29,878 bases of DNA. Origin: Clostridia bacterium (GTDB lineage: Bacteria; Bacillota_A; Clostridia; Oscillospirales; CAG-272). Under the pieces are notes generated by a model that made no database searches, had not been told where the DNA came from, and saw only the letters and a list, made by a program, of their open reading frames with translations. The position numbers and the translations under genes were made by a program. Shown here one piece after another: positions 8,690-16,183 of this stretch (positions are counted from its first letter, which is position 1; every line of letters begins with the position of its first letter). The stretch spans positions 1 through 29,878 of the forward strand of contig JAFTUD010000011.1 in assembly GCA_017466455.1 (NCBI GenBank), given 5' to 3'.

Positions 8690-11600
8690 TTACTTTATCG
8701 TATAGCTTATTGTGATTTCGTAAAGTGCGATTACCGACCAGTGGTTTATGGCCTCGCTATATTGGTTTTGAATTCTGACTGTGGGAGCGTTTACCTCATA
8801 TTCATAGGTGTATGTATCGGCACTTCCTGTGTCGAGGCGATTTCCGTCTACGACACTATCACCTGCTATTACAGTTAGTGACGCATTAGTCAATTTTGAG
8901 TAGGTGACGGAAATGGAATTGATACATACCTGCTTTCCTGCAATTTCCTTGATTGTCAAGTCAATATATCCACCGTTACCGTCGGCTGCGGCGAACAGGC
9001 ACATACCGTTTGAGGAGATTGGATAATTTTGAACATAGACTGATGGCGGAGTTACATACTTATAAATAAGTGAGAATTCTCCGTCCTCGCCAAAGATTTC
9101 ATCTCCGTACTGCTCCTCTGCGTCGGGTGCTTCCAAATCGGAGCGATTAAGAGCTACTGTTTGGGTAAACTCGGTCCTGACATTATCGGTCCTTTCCAAG
9201 GTGATAATCGCATCGTATGTGCCGTCATCGTTTTCAATGATTGCTTCAACTGTAAATTCCCAGCCGAGCTTTTCGCCGTTATCGAGCTTATTACCGTTTA
9301 CAAATTGAGATTTGAAGGTGTCCATATCAAAGGAGTCGCCCGCGCCGAACAATTTCGCGCCACTGTAAAGCTTGCTTGTTGTATTATACGGCTCGCTTGG
9401 GTTGTTTCTTATCATATGGACAAGGTCAAATTCGCTATCGGTGTGGTAGGTTGAATATGCTAAATCATACAGGTCGCCATCGGTTATTTTGCTTGTTTTA
9501 TTTCCCGAATCGGAAAGGTTTGTCAGAACGGAGTTGATATGCCACAGTCTTACGCCACTGCTTACTCTATTCGCAAATGATATTTTAGAGTCATATTCAT
9601 TAAGTCCTGTGGGGGCGAACAGCTCCAAAATCAGATATTCATCAAACAGGGAGTTTGCGTCGTTCCATTTATTTGTGAGTATGATGTTTTGTCCGCTTGA
9701 TTGAAAATCGGATAGCTTTAGTGTTATTTTTTCGCCTAATTCATAGTCGCTTGAGGCGTAGATTTGAGGCTTTGTCCAGCCGATTTTGTTTATGTGATAT
9801 GGGTCGTGACCGCCGTAGTTGGAGTCCTGCATAACAAATCCACCCGCAGGAGAATACCTTTCCTCCGAGAATTGGTCCTCATAGAGGTCATCGTTGCCGA
9901 ACATATGTCCTGTTTCGTGAATTACGGTTTTACTGCTTTGCCTAAAGCTGATACTAAACACCTTTGACAAATCGGTAGCGGTCAATTGAGTGGTAGGCTC
10001 TTTACGCGCAAGGCCATACAAATCGCCTATCGGGCAAAATGCCATACTGTTAAAGGAATAGCTACTATTGTCATTGTTGAGCGATGCAAAGGCTACCGAC
10101 CTATTTTCATCACTCTTTGCGCCATAGTAGTTAGCGCCATAGAGAATTATTACTCCGTCAAGATAGCCATCGTTATTCAAGTCGTAGTCGGCAAGGGTTT
10201 TGCCTGTGTGATTTTCAAAATACCAGCTGATTGCGCTTGTTGCAAGGATACGGGAATTGCTTGTTTTTTCCTCTACGCTATCGGAATAAAGCTCATATGA
10301 GGTTGGTGATGAGTAAAAATCGCTAACTGTTATATCCATTGTGATAGCGCCGTAGCTTTGAGCCTCGTAATATTGCTTTAATGACGGAAGCTCATCACTC
10401 GGTCTGCTTCCATACATTGAATATTTTATATCCTCGACAATTTGCGCCCTTTGGGAGTCGTTAAAGAACTTATCGGAGTCATTAAACCATACGGGAATAA
10501 CTAACAGCTTCACTGTGCCTGAGGCAGGGAGTGCGTGGGTTTCTCCGATATATAATTTTTCAAGGTAGTCATTAACATCATAGGCAGTGCTTTGTCCGTT
10601 ATATGCGCTTGCCACATAGAATTTGACATCATAGGTGACACTTGCGCTCTCACCGTCCTCTGTATATGTCAGTGTGACTGTTTTATAGCTTTCGTTTTTA
10701 TCGGTGATGACAGGTGTGATTAGGGTGTGGCTTGAAATTTCCCTTTTCGCTCCGCTTTCGTAGGTTGCGTATACCCCATTTATGTAATGGAGTGTACCGT
10801 TTACAATGATGAGGTCGGCTGTGCCATTCTCGGTTGCGATAGAAAGCAGCTTATCCTTAATGACATTTATTGTTATTTTAATTTGCTCGGTATCGTAGGA
10901 GATAGTAAGCTCGCTCTCTCCGATATTTAATGCGGTTACTGTGGCTGTGTCATTATCTATCGCTAAGGTGGCGGAGCTACCTACTGTGAGCTTGCCTGCC
11001 GTTGCTTCATTATTATACCTTACATCAAGGCAAAGCTGTGCGCCCTTATACAGGGTTATTGTATCGCCGTTTTTGATTTCCTTGGCGCTTGACTTATCAA
11101 ATGCCTTTAATTCGTTTGTGAAATTATCGCTTTTTTTGAGTGTTATTTTAAGGTAAACGGTATCAAGCTCTCCATCCTTGCCGATTGCCTTAATGATGAT
11201 TTCGCCTGTTTTATTTTCGTTTAGCCTTGTTGTTGAGATTTTGCCCTCGCTATCAACGCTCATAAACGATGAGTAGCTTGGGTCGGCTAAATCAAAGGTT
11301 ACGATATACGAGGTGTTCGAGGAAATTGAATACTTGATGTCAAAGAGACTTCCCGATTCCATCTCAAATGAATATGTAGATGTATTACTGTCAAGCGTCA
11401 AGCTTTCGTTGGTGAGAGAAATTTGAGCATATTCGCCTGTTTTAAGTGATACAAAGAAATATTTATTAGCTATTTTCTTATTTGAGCCATTTTTATAGAG
11501 GTCGACATCAATTACGAAAATTCCGCCCTGATCAAGCGTGGATTTAGTTTCTATATATCCGCTATCGGACACGGAAAGCTCATCTTTTATTTTGTCGTCA

Positions 11601-11878
11601 ATTTTATATGTCAGGTAATAGTCATCGCCTAAAATATCATCTATTGTCGTTTTTATTTGATAGCTCTCGCCTGCGTAAAGGGTCAGTAGGTAGAATTGAC
11701 TTTGCGGGTTAGTGCTATCAAGCACCATTTTTTCATCAAGAGCAAGCTCAAATGTGTCAATTTGAGTTCCCTGCTCACTACTGCTTGATGTATCGGTGGT
11801 TGGGAAAAACGCGCATCCGCTAAAAAGCAACATTAATGCTATTAGCACGGGTAAAAATAGAGCTGTAATTTTTTTCAT
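8690..11878 (-). CDS. Large M6-like metalloprotease lipoprotein with Ig-like repeats
   Basis: A surface-anchored protease. MKK plus a hydrophobic stretch ending in LFSGC gives lipidated Cys22. Residues of about 30-430 look like several beta-rich Ig-like modules, one (about 270-340) resembling a Big2-type repeat. The catalytic region follows. VIHETGHMFGNDDLYE holds HETGH at 654-658 and the following acidic residues, the pattern of M6 (immune-inhibitor-A-like) zinc peptidases, preceded by NNDGYLDGVIILYGA, a common feature of this group. A C-terminal beta region of about 150 residues may be a carbohydrate- or protein-binding module. AGAGGA precedes the ATG. It is the first gene before the two glycosidases, so it may open glycoprotein substrates. 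A palindrome array fills the upstream gap, and I see no clear promoter there. Confidence 0.88.
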   Translation of the reverse strand: MKKITALFLPVLIALMLLFSGCAFFPTTDTSSSSEQGTQIDTFELALDEKMVLDSTNPQSQFYLLTLYAGESYQIKTTIDDILGDDYYLTYKIDDKIKDELSVSDSGYIETKSTLDQGGIFVIDVDLYKNGSNKKIANKYFFVSLKTGEYAQISLTNESLTLDSNTSTYSFEMESGSLFDIKYSISSNTSYIVTFDLADPSYSSFMSVDSEGKISTTRLNENKTGEIIIKAIGKDGELDTVYLKITLKKSDNFTNELKAFDKSSAKEIKNGDTITLYKGAQLCLDVRYNNEATAGKLTVGSSATLAIDNDTATVTALNIGESELTISYDTEQIKITINVIKDKLLSIATENGTADLIIVNGTLHYINGVYATYESGAKREISSHTLITPVITDKNESYKTVTLTYTEDGESASVTYDVKFYVASAYNGQSTAYDVNDYLEKLYIGETHALPASGTVKLLVIPVWFNDSDKFFNDSQRAQIVEDIKYSMYGSRPSDELPSLKQYYEAQSYGAITMDITVSDFYSSPTSYELYSDSVEEKTSNSRILATSAISWYFENHTGKTLADYDLNNDGYLDGVIILYGANYYGAKSDENRSVAFASLNNDNSSYSFNSMAFCPIGDLYGLARKEPTTQLTATDLSKVFSISFRQSSKTVIHETGHMFGNDDLYEDQFSEERYSPAGGFVMQDSNYGGHDPYHINKIGWTKPQIYASSDYELGEKITLKLSDFQSSGQNIILTNKWNDANSLFDEYLILELFAPTGLNEYDSKISFANRVSSGVRLWHINSVLTNLSDSGNKTSKITDGDLYDLAYSTYHTDSEFDLVHMIRNNPSEPYNTTSKLYSGAKLFGAGDSFDMDTFKSQFVNGNKLDNGEKLGWEFTVEAIIENDDGTYDAIITLERTDNVRTEFTQTVALNRSDLEAPDAEEQYGDEIFGEDGEFSLIYKYVTPPSVYVQNYPISSNGMCLFAAADGNGGYIDLTIKEIAGKQVCINSISVTYSKLTNASLTVIAGDSVVDGNRLDTGSADTYTYEYEVNAPTVRIQNQYSEAINHWSVIALYEITISYTIK

Positions 11879-11919
11879 AATTTAATCCTCTTTTAATTTA
11901 CTGCGGTGAAACAGAATGA

Positions 11920-12040
11920 TATGGACGGCGTTGCCGTTGTGATATAGCGCAACTTCGTCGCGCGTGATATACTTGCTCTCGCAAGCGTGATATAGCCTCG
12001 CGTTGCTCGGCGTGATATGCTCGGCAAAGCCGAGCGAGGA
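11920..12040. repeat. Palindrome array A1 with GTGATATA linkers
   Basis: The gap between the metalloprotease gene and the next gene upstream is filled with about five short hairpins of different sequence separated by a constant GTGATAT(A) linker. Examples are ACGGC/GCCGT at 11925-11937, CTTGC/GCAAG at 11972-11985 and a 7-bp-arm hairpin with loop AAA at 12019-12035. All linkers point the same way. One unit with both linkers (about 11988-12019) recurs almost exactly in array A2. Confidence 0.8.
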
Positions 12041-12058
12041 GCTAAGGTATGCTTTTAT

Positions 12059-12382
12059 TTAACTACTCCTCTTCAACGAAGGGTCATAATCCTCCAAATA
12101 TACAAAAAATCCGTTCAAGGCACTATATAATTCCTCGGCATTTTTGTATTTGCCTTTTTCGTTCCAATCAAGCTCCATAATTTTATCAGCCCTCTTAAAG
12201 CTCAGAATATAATACTTCCCTTTTCTTAAACGAATGAGATATTTTCTCTGTGTGGTAGATAGAACGACAGTTATCTCTTTGCTTGTTAGAAGAGGCTCGG
12301 TCAAGGGCTCAAAAGACCATTCTTTTTCTAATCTTGTGAAAACTATATCATATAGGTTGGAAATTTGAGACTTGAAGGTCAT
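12059..12382 (-). CDS. Small hypothetical protein
   Basis: Not recognised. A 107-residue soluble protein starting MTFKSQISNLYDIVFTRLEK, with alternating basic and aromatic beta-type sequence in the middle (KYLIRLRKGKYYILSFKR) and an acidic-aromatic C-terminus. It has no signal peptide and no membrane segment. GGAG lies about 10 nt upstream of the ATG at 12382; a TTG six bases upstream is an alternative start. It is the last gene of the run of accessory genes between 12059 and 16168, and the gene upstream stops 83 nt before it. A small partner or immunity-like protein is conceivable, but nothing shows it. Confidence 0.65.
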   Translation of the reverse strand: MTFKSQISNLYDIVFTRLEKEWSFEPLTEPLLTSKEITVVLSTTQRKYLIRLRKGKYYILSFKRADKIMELDWNEKGKYKNAEELYSALNGFFVYLEDYDPSLKRSS

Positions 12383-12465
12383 AAACAAAACGCTCCTTTA
12401 TTTATCAATATTCTTTAGTAAGACAAGCAATCGCTTTAACACAGGTGGAAGTGCAAAGGATAGGC

Positions 12466-12972
12466 TTATTTGTTTACTATTACTTCTTGTGGATCTAAAA
12501 TCACACAACCGATTGAAAATAAATCATATTCCCATTGATGCTTTTCGGCTTGAAAACGCGATGGCACAAGTGAAACCGATTTGTAAACAAATAGCTTTTT
12601 TCCTACACTGTTTTTAAATATAAGCCTAATAGTATATCCACTTTTAGGAATGGCGTGCCTTAGTTCAATCAAATACTGCGATGGGGAAACTTGAATTTCT
12701 TTGCTCTGATAAGCGTTTTTATAACAAATCTTATCCTCGAAAATATATAAATGTTGTTTTTCTTGCAGCGTAGCTTTTATCAAATAGAAGCATAACCATA
12801 ATACAAAAACAAGTGGAATGATTGCTACAAAATATGCTTTTAGGATTAAGCACAACGCACCAAGCAACGCGAAGATTGCTGTTATTACGGCAAGCACTGC
12901 TTTTGTGGTTCTATTAGCACGCATATATGCTTTTGATTGATTCGGTATTTCTTTAAAAAGCAACTTACTCAT
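12466..12972 (-). CDS. Hypothetical membrane protein with two helices and a cytoplasmic beta domain
   Basis: Not assigned to a named family. About 168 residues. A short basic N-terminus (MSKLLFKEIPNQSKAYMRAN) is followed by two closely spaced hydrophobic segments around residues 28-70, then a beta-rich soluble part (HLYIFEDKICYKNAY, YTIRLIFKNS). That plan is seen in small bacterial PH-like/YcxB-like membrane proteins, which is only a shape comparison. AAAGGA with good spacing favours the ATG at 12972 over the longer frame reaching 12996. It has no module X or Y on either side, unlike the genes upstream. Confidence 0.7.
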   Translation of the reverse strand: MSKLLFKEIPNQSKAYMRANRTTKAVLAVITAIFALLGALCLILKAYFVAIIPLVFVLWLCFYLIKATLQEKQHLYIFEDKICYKNAYQSKEIQVSPSQYLIELRHAIPKSGYTIRLIFKNSVGKKLFVYKSVSLVPSRFQAEKHQWEYDLFSIGCVILDPQEVIVNK

Positions 12973-13029
12973 ATAATTTCCTTTCAAGACGGACAACGCT
13001 CTTAATACAAATCAAGACTCCAAAAAGTA

Positions 13030-13329
13030 TCACTTTTCAATGCGCATTTTTTTGTGTTCACGGAGTTTTTTGATAACTTTGTTAGAAAAAGACCAAATAT
13101 GATACTTACCCATACCACATTCATTTGCCAAAAAGAAAACAGATTTTTCGTTTTTTGTCACAACGAAAGCATGAGAAAGTGTGGGGGTTGCTCCTTGGAT
13201 TGCTTTTCCGAAAGACAAAATAATCGGACTGTGCAAGCGCTTCCATTCAAGTTGCATAATCTTTATACCATCAATTTCTAAATCTCCGCCAAGCGGATAG
13301 TAGCCTAAATAAATTGCCTTTGCTAACAC
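13030..13329 (-). CDS. Small hypothetical protein with a GTG start, behind module Y
   Basis: Not recognised. A 99-residue soluble protein containing YLGYYPLGGDLEIDG near the start, a central FVVTKNEKSVFFLANE stretch that looks like a beta hairpin, and a strongly basic C-terminus (KKLREHKKMRIEK). The start codon is GTG at 13329, set by AAGGAG seven bases upstream. That ribosome site belongs to repeated module Y, so the module supplies the translation signal. No membrane segment or signal peptide is present. Confidence 0.65.
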   Translation of the reverse strand: MLAKAIYLGYYPLGGDLEIDGIKIMQLEWKRLHSPIILSFGKAIQGATPTLSHAFVVTKNEKSVFFLANECGMGKYHIWSFSNKVIKKLREHKKMRIEK

Positions 13330-13336
13330 AAAGTAT

Positions 13337-13407
13337 CTCCTTTCGATATGTTATACTAAACTGCTATAAAACTAACTTTTGACCTTTGCTCAAAAGTAAC
13401 ATTTGTC
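13337..13407 (-). repeat. Module Y, copy 1
   Basis: Read on the minus strand, this copy runs from GACAAATGT through a stem-loop (ACTTTTGA / TCAAAAGT), then TAGCAGTTTAGTATAAC, ATATCGAA and AGGAG, directly before the GTG start at 13329. It is one of three copies in the window. The stem differs from copy 2 by a paired C:G to T:A change, so the pairing appears to be maintained. Confidence 0.85.
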
Positions 13408-13419
13408 TTTTTTGATGAT

Positions 13420-13617
13420 TTGACACTCCGTGTCATGAATTGATGCTATCGCATCATGATTTCTCGCTACGCTCCATGAATTGAATTGCGCGTCCTTCCT
13501 TATGCGCCCGCAGGCGAAATTCATGACGAAGCCAATTCATGAGTGCCACGCACTCAATTTATGCGCTCGCGCAATTCATTGTTGAATCTGTCGTTTGAGA
13601 CAAACGACAAATTCAAC
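13420..13617. repeat. Palindrome array A3 with ATGAATT/AATTCAT linkers
   Basis: About seven short hairpins of different sequence are separated by a constant linker. Examples are TGACAC/GTGTCA at 13421-13435, GATGC/GCATC at 13442-13455, GAGTGC/GCACTC at 13541-13555 and GCGC/GCGC at 13563-13572. To the left the linker reads ATGAATT; to the right of about 13515 it reads AATTCAT, so the array is itself roughly symmetrical. The right end is a long stem-loop (13582-13616) with one mismatch that runs into module X. With modules X and Y this accounts for the whole gene-free gap 13330-13687. Confidence 0.82.
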
Positions 13618-13687
13618 ATGGGTCAAGAGAGCAAAAGGTATATTTTTATGCCAAAAACGGGGGTTGTAAAGCCAAAAGGTATATTTT
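13599..13687 (-). repeat. Module X, copy 1, abutting a stop codon
   Basis: A roughly 90-bp module immediately after the TAA of the 351-residue gene. It contains a 14-bp direct repeat, CAAAAGGTATATTT on the plus strand, at 13632-13645 and 13673-13686 (41-bp period), separated by a GC-containing core with CGGGGGTTGTAAA. The far end is GACAAACGAC, shared with copy 2 and with the end of array A2. Confidence 0.85.
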
Positions 13688-14743
13688 TTACTCGTAAATC
13701 CCATCGAAAAGCATTGAGATGCTATCATAGTCAATTCCGCATTTTCTCGTCCAACGGTTAACGGGATAAGCCGCATACCCCCTGTCGATTAACGGTAATA
13801 GCATATCTTTTTCACAAATGTGTCCTGCGGTAACACCGAAAGAATCGCTTGGATGTAAAATATTGAGGTATCCCAACATATCAATGAACGCCTCGATCTG
13901 CTCCATTGTCATTGCTAATAGCCCGGATTGCTTCAATTCTCGGCGTAGTTTTCCTGATGTTGTGTTTTGAGGTGAATTTTCTATGACCTCCATAATTTTT
14001 TTGAAATGCTCGTAATCCGAAACAGAGTGGTTGGGGCGTGGAAGTGTTTTGTATTCCTCTAAAAATATGATTGCCGTGTTAAGATCAAATTTGAATGGAA
14101 TTAACGCTTTAAAATAGAAATGCTCCATATCAACGTTGATGTGCCAAAATTGCATCTTTGGCTCTCGGCTGACAGTGTGCTGATATCCGCATATCTCACA
14201 ACAATTTTCGTTGTATCCGTCCTCAAATTCACCGTCCTTGCCGACTACCGAGCCGACATATTTTTTCTCAAATACGTGAGCGGGCAAATTTTTAATATAG
14301 TAGTAACAAGCGAGTGCTGTTCTGTATTCGGGTGCATTATGTGCGACACCGTAGAGAAAATCTTTTGCCAATTCTTTAACCGAAAGTGTTGCAATTAACT
14401 TTTTTGCATAGCATATTGCCTCATCGTGCGAATAAACAGTTTCGCATAGCTTCATCGTCCCCTCGCTGACGGCAGGAAGGTATTCAAGAACAGGCGTAGT
14501 CCAAAATTCTCGAAAATCCTTTCGTGCAAAACGCTTTAAGAGCTTGAGTGCGGTAGTCTTATTGCAAGGCGCAGTGGGCAAAGCTTGATACGCCTTGATT
14601 TCCTCAATATAAGCAGCATTGATTTCGCCCGATTGCGAGCCGTTTGTTTGCCAAGCTGCAAGCGGCAGAGTAAAATCTTCATCACCGACAGCATTTGCAA
14701 TGGTTTCAGATATTGCCTCTATAATGTTCTTTTCTTCTTTCAA
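13688..14743 (-). CDS. Hypothetical protein with a CCxxC motif, TTG start
   Basis: Not recognised. A 351-residue soluble protein, mostly helical. A cysteine cluster NENCCEICGYQH near residues 179-190 could bind a metal. A region near the C-terminus (GLLAMTMEQIEAFIDMLGYLNIL, then HPSDSFGVTAGH) resembles a small helix-turn-helix-like bundle, though I cannot assign it. The start codon is TTG at 14743, seven bases after AGGAG, and the ribosome site belongs to module Y. The TAA at 13688 is directly followed by module X. The gene is therefore bounded on both sides by repeated modules, which suggests it moves or was acquired as a unit. Confidence 0.7.
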   Translation of the reverse strand: MKEEKNIIEAISETIANAVGDEDFTLPLAAWQTNGSQSGEINAAYIEEIKAYQALPTAPCNKTTALKLLKRFARKDFREFWTTPVLEYLPAVSEGTMKLCETVYSHDEAICYAKKLIATLSVKELAKDFLYGVAHNAPEYRTALACYYYIKNLPAHVFEKKYVGSVVGKDGEFEDGYNENCCEICGYQHTVSREPKMQFWHINVDMEHFYFKALIPFKFDLNTAIIFLEEYKTLPRPNHSVSDYEHFKKIMEVIENSPQNTTSGKLRRELKQSGLLAMTMEQIEAFIDMLGYLNILHPSDSFGVTAGHICEKDMLLPLIDRGYAAYPVNRWTRKCGIDYDSISMLFDGIYE

Positions 14744-14750
14744 GGCGCTG

Positions 14751-14822
14751 CTCCTTTCGATACGTTATACTAAACTGCTGTAAAACGTATTTTTGAGATA
14801 TGCTCAAAAATCACATTTGTCC
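14751..14822 (-). repeat. Module Y, copy 2
   Basis: Minus-strand order: GACAAATGTGA, then a perfect stem TTTTTGAG/CTCAAAAA with loop CATAT, then TTTTACAGCAGTTTAG, TATAACGTATCGAA and AGGAG before the TTG start at 14743. Between this copy and module X copy 2 lie about 120 bases (14823-14944) without a hairpin array and without a recognised gene. Confidence 0.85.
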
Positions 14823-14944
14823 CAACGCAAAATTGGGGCAGTTTTTGATTTGGAACACCAATTTTTTTAAATTGTTATCTCCAAATCGCTCAAAAAGGAT
14901 TGATTTTGCCCATTTCAAACCGATTTTGGCTTATTTCCTCGTCA

Positions 14945-15033
14945 GACAAACGACACTTTCGACGTGGGTCAAGAGTACAAAAGGTATATTTTTGTGCCAA
15001 AAACGGGGGTTGTAAAAGCAAAAGGTATATTTA
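14945..15033 (-). repeat. Module X, copy 2, abutting a stop codon
   Basis: Nearly identical to copy 1. The 14-bp direct repeat CAAAAGGTATATTT is at 14978-14991 and 15019-15032, again with a 41-bp period. The GACAAACGAC end is at 14945-14954. The second direct repeat overlaps the TAA stop (15031-15033) of the 233-residue membrane-protein gene. Confidence 0.85.
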
Positions 15034-15732
15034 TTTATCATCTGTTCTTGATAAAAAACTATTTTCTACAAACCTTTTTGCTCGGTATCCCAATAGAAAA
15101 ATGATATCTTCTGCTTTAAGTTTGACAATCAAAAGATTATTTTCGCGTTTCTTTGAAATTACTATTTCATCTCGTTTGAATGCGTAGCACCCTAAATCTC
15201 TATGTCCGTGAAGGAATCCTCGAATCAAGTCGGTAGTAATGCGAAGTTCATCATTAACGACAAATATACACACATCATGATTTTTGAAATTTCCATCAGT
15301 CGAATCATAACATTTCGTTATAATGTATGGCTCTTGCAGTCCATAGTAATCTCGCAAATGGGCACATGCTTTTGAAAAAATCTCTTTTTTCATTAAAGGA
15401 ATACTAAATGACTCAACCTTTTTCCACAAAGGATATGTTATTCCGTAGGTCAAAAATCCACTAACTAAGAGCAAGACAAATCCAGTGATTACTTTTCCTA
15501 AAACAACGAGAAACTCTAACCACTGATTGCTTGGATGGGGGATTATTTTGAGAAGATATATGGAAGCGAACATACAGGAGAAAAAGATTATAAACGCAAC
15601 TATGCTACTGCATCTTCGCCAAAGTTTCTCTTTTCTAACAGTGCGTTGTTCGTCTTTTGTCAAAGTCAAGTATTGCTCTTTCAAAGCATTATTCATATTT
15701 TTCTTAGTGTTTTTATACTTGAAATATCGCAT
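15031..15732 (-). CDS. Hypothetical membrane protein with two helices and a cytoplasmic domain
   Basis: Not assigned to a family. A basic N-terminal tail of about 40 residues (KYKNTKKNMNNALKEQ, then TVRKEKLWRR) precedes two hydrophobic segments near residues 42-65 and 76-100. A soluble C-terminal half follows, with alternating beta sequence (YIITKCYDSTDGNF, DVCIFVVNDELRITTDL) and a basic tail. The general plan matches the 168-residue membrane protein at 12466-12972, so the two may be functional analogues. AAGGAGG is ideally spaced to the ATG at 15732. Module Y lies just upstream and module X directly downstream. Confidence 0.72.
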   Translation of the reverse strand: MRYFKYKNTKKNMNNALKEQYLTLTKDEQRTVRKEKLWRRCSSIVAFIIFFSCMFASIYLLKIIPHPSNQWLEFLVVLGKVITGFVLLLVSGFLTYGITYPLWKKVESFSIPLMKKEIFSKACAHLRDYYGLQEPYIITKCYDSTDGNFKNHDVCIFVVNDELRITTDLIRGFLHGHRDLGCYAFKRDEIVISKKRENNLLIVKLKAEDIIFLLGYRAKRFVENSFLSRTDDK

Positions 15733-15759
15733 TTATTACCTCCTTTTCATGATTGTATA

Positions 15760-15825
15760 TTCGATATGTTATACTAAACTGCTGTAAATTGTATTTTCGA
15801 GTTTTGCTCAAAACTCACATTTGTC
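15760..15825 (-). repeat. Module Y, copy 3, overlapping the end of the four-helix-bundle gene
   Basis: Minus-strand order as in the other copies: GGACAAATGTGA, a stem GTTTTGAG/CTCGAAAA with one wobble pair, TTTACAGCAGTTTAG, TATAACATATCGAA. The TGA inside GACAAATGTGA (15815-15817) is used as the stop codon of the four-helix-bundle gene, so the last residues (GQM) of that protein are encoded by the module. Confidence 0.85.
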
Positions 15826-16168
15826 CGTTAGATTTTGATTTAACGGTGGTAATTGAAGCAATCAACATTCTTCTGATTTTGCCGCATTTGTTTCGTAGGG
15901 ATTTGAAATTGAGTTCATCAATTATACCGCTTTTGTACAAAACACTAAGCCAATTTTCTGTTTCGTTTGCTTCCTTTTGGGCTATTTCGAGCTTATGAAC
16001 AAAGTCAGCGTTACTTTCGGCATATTTTGCTTCTGCAATGTTTGCGCTGATCGAAGAAGCACTGCGAATAAGTTGCTTTGTGTATTCGGGGCGACCTTTT
16101 ATTTTTGAGCACAGCTCGGTAATTTCAACTGCGAATTCAATCGCGAGTTCGTGTGAGGTTTTTGCCAT
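15815..16168 (-). CDS. Four-helix-bundle protein (S23/bAvd-like family)
   Basis: A 117-residue protein of the four-helix-bundle family first described from proteins encoded in 23S rRNA intervening sequences and related to the accessory protein of diversity-generating retroelements. Signature stretches are ELAIEFAVEITELC, GRPEYTKQLIRSASSISANIAEA, HKLEIAQKEANETENWL and the C-terminal LNFKSLRNKCGKIRRMLIASI. The family tends to be basic, form pentamers and bind nucleic acid. AAGGAG five bases before the ATG at 16168 fixes the start; the frame is open further upstream but would run through the palindrome array. No rRNA gene and no reverse transcriptase is present nearby, so it is an orphan. Its only neighbours are repeated modules and array A2. 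Confidence 0.87.
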   Translation of the reverse strand: MAKTSHELAIEFAVEITELCSKIKGRPEYTKQLIRSASSISANIAEAKYAESNADFVHKLEIAQKEANETENWLSVLYKSGIIDELNFKSLRNKCGKIRRMLIASITTVKSKSNGQM

Positions 16169-16183
16169 AAATACTCCTTTTGG

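Noticed and set aside
15815..16168. Four-helix-bundle gene as evidence for a 23S rRNA intervening sequence or a diversity-generating retroelement
   Set aside because: No rRNA sequence, reverse transcriptase or template/variable repeat was found around it.
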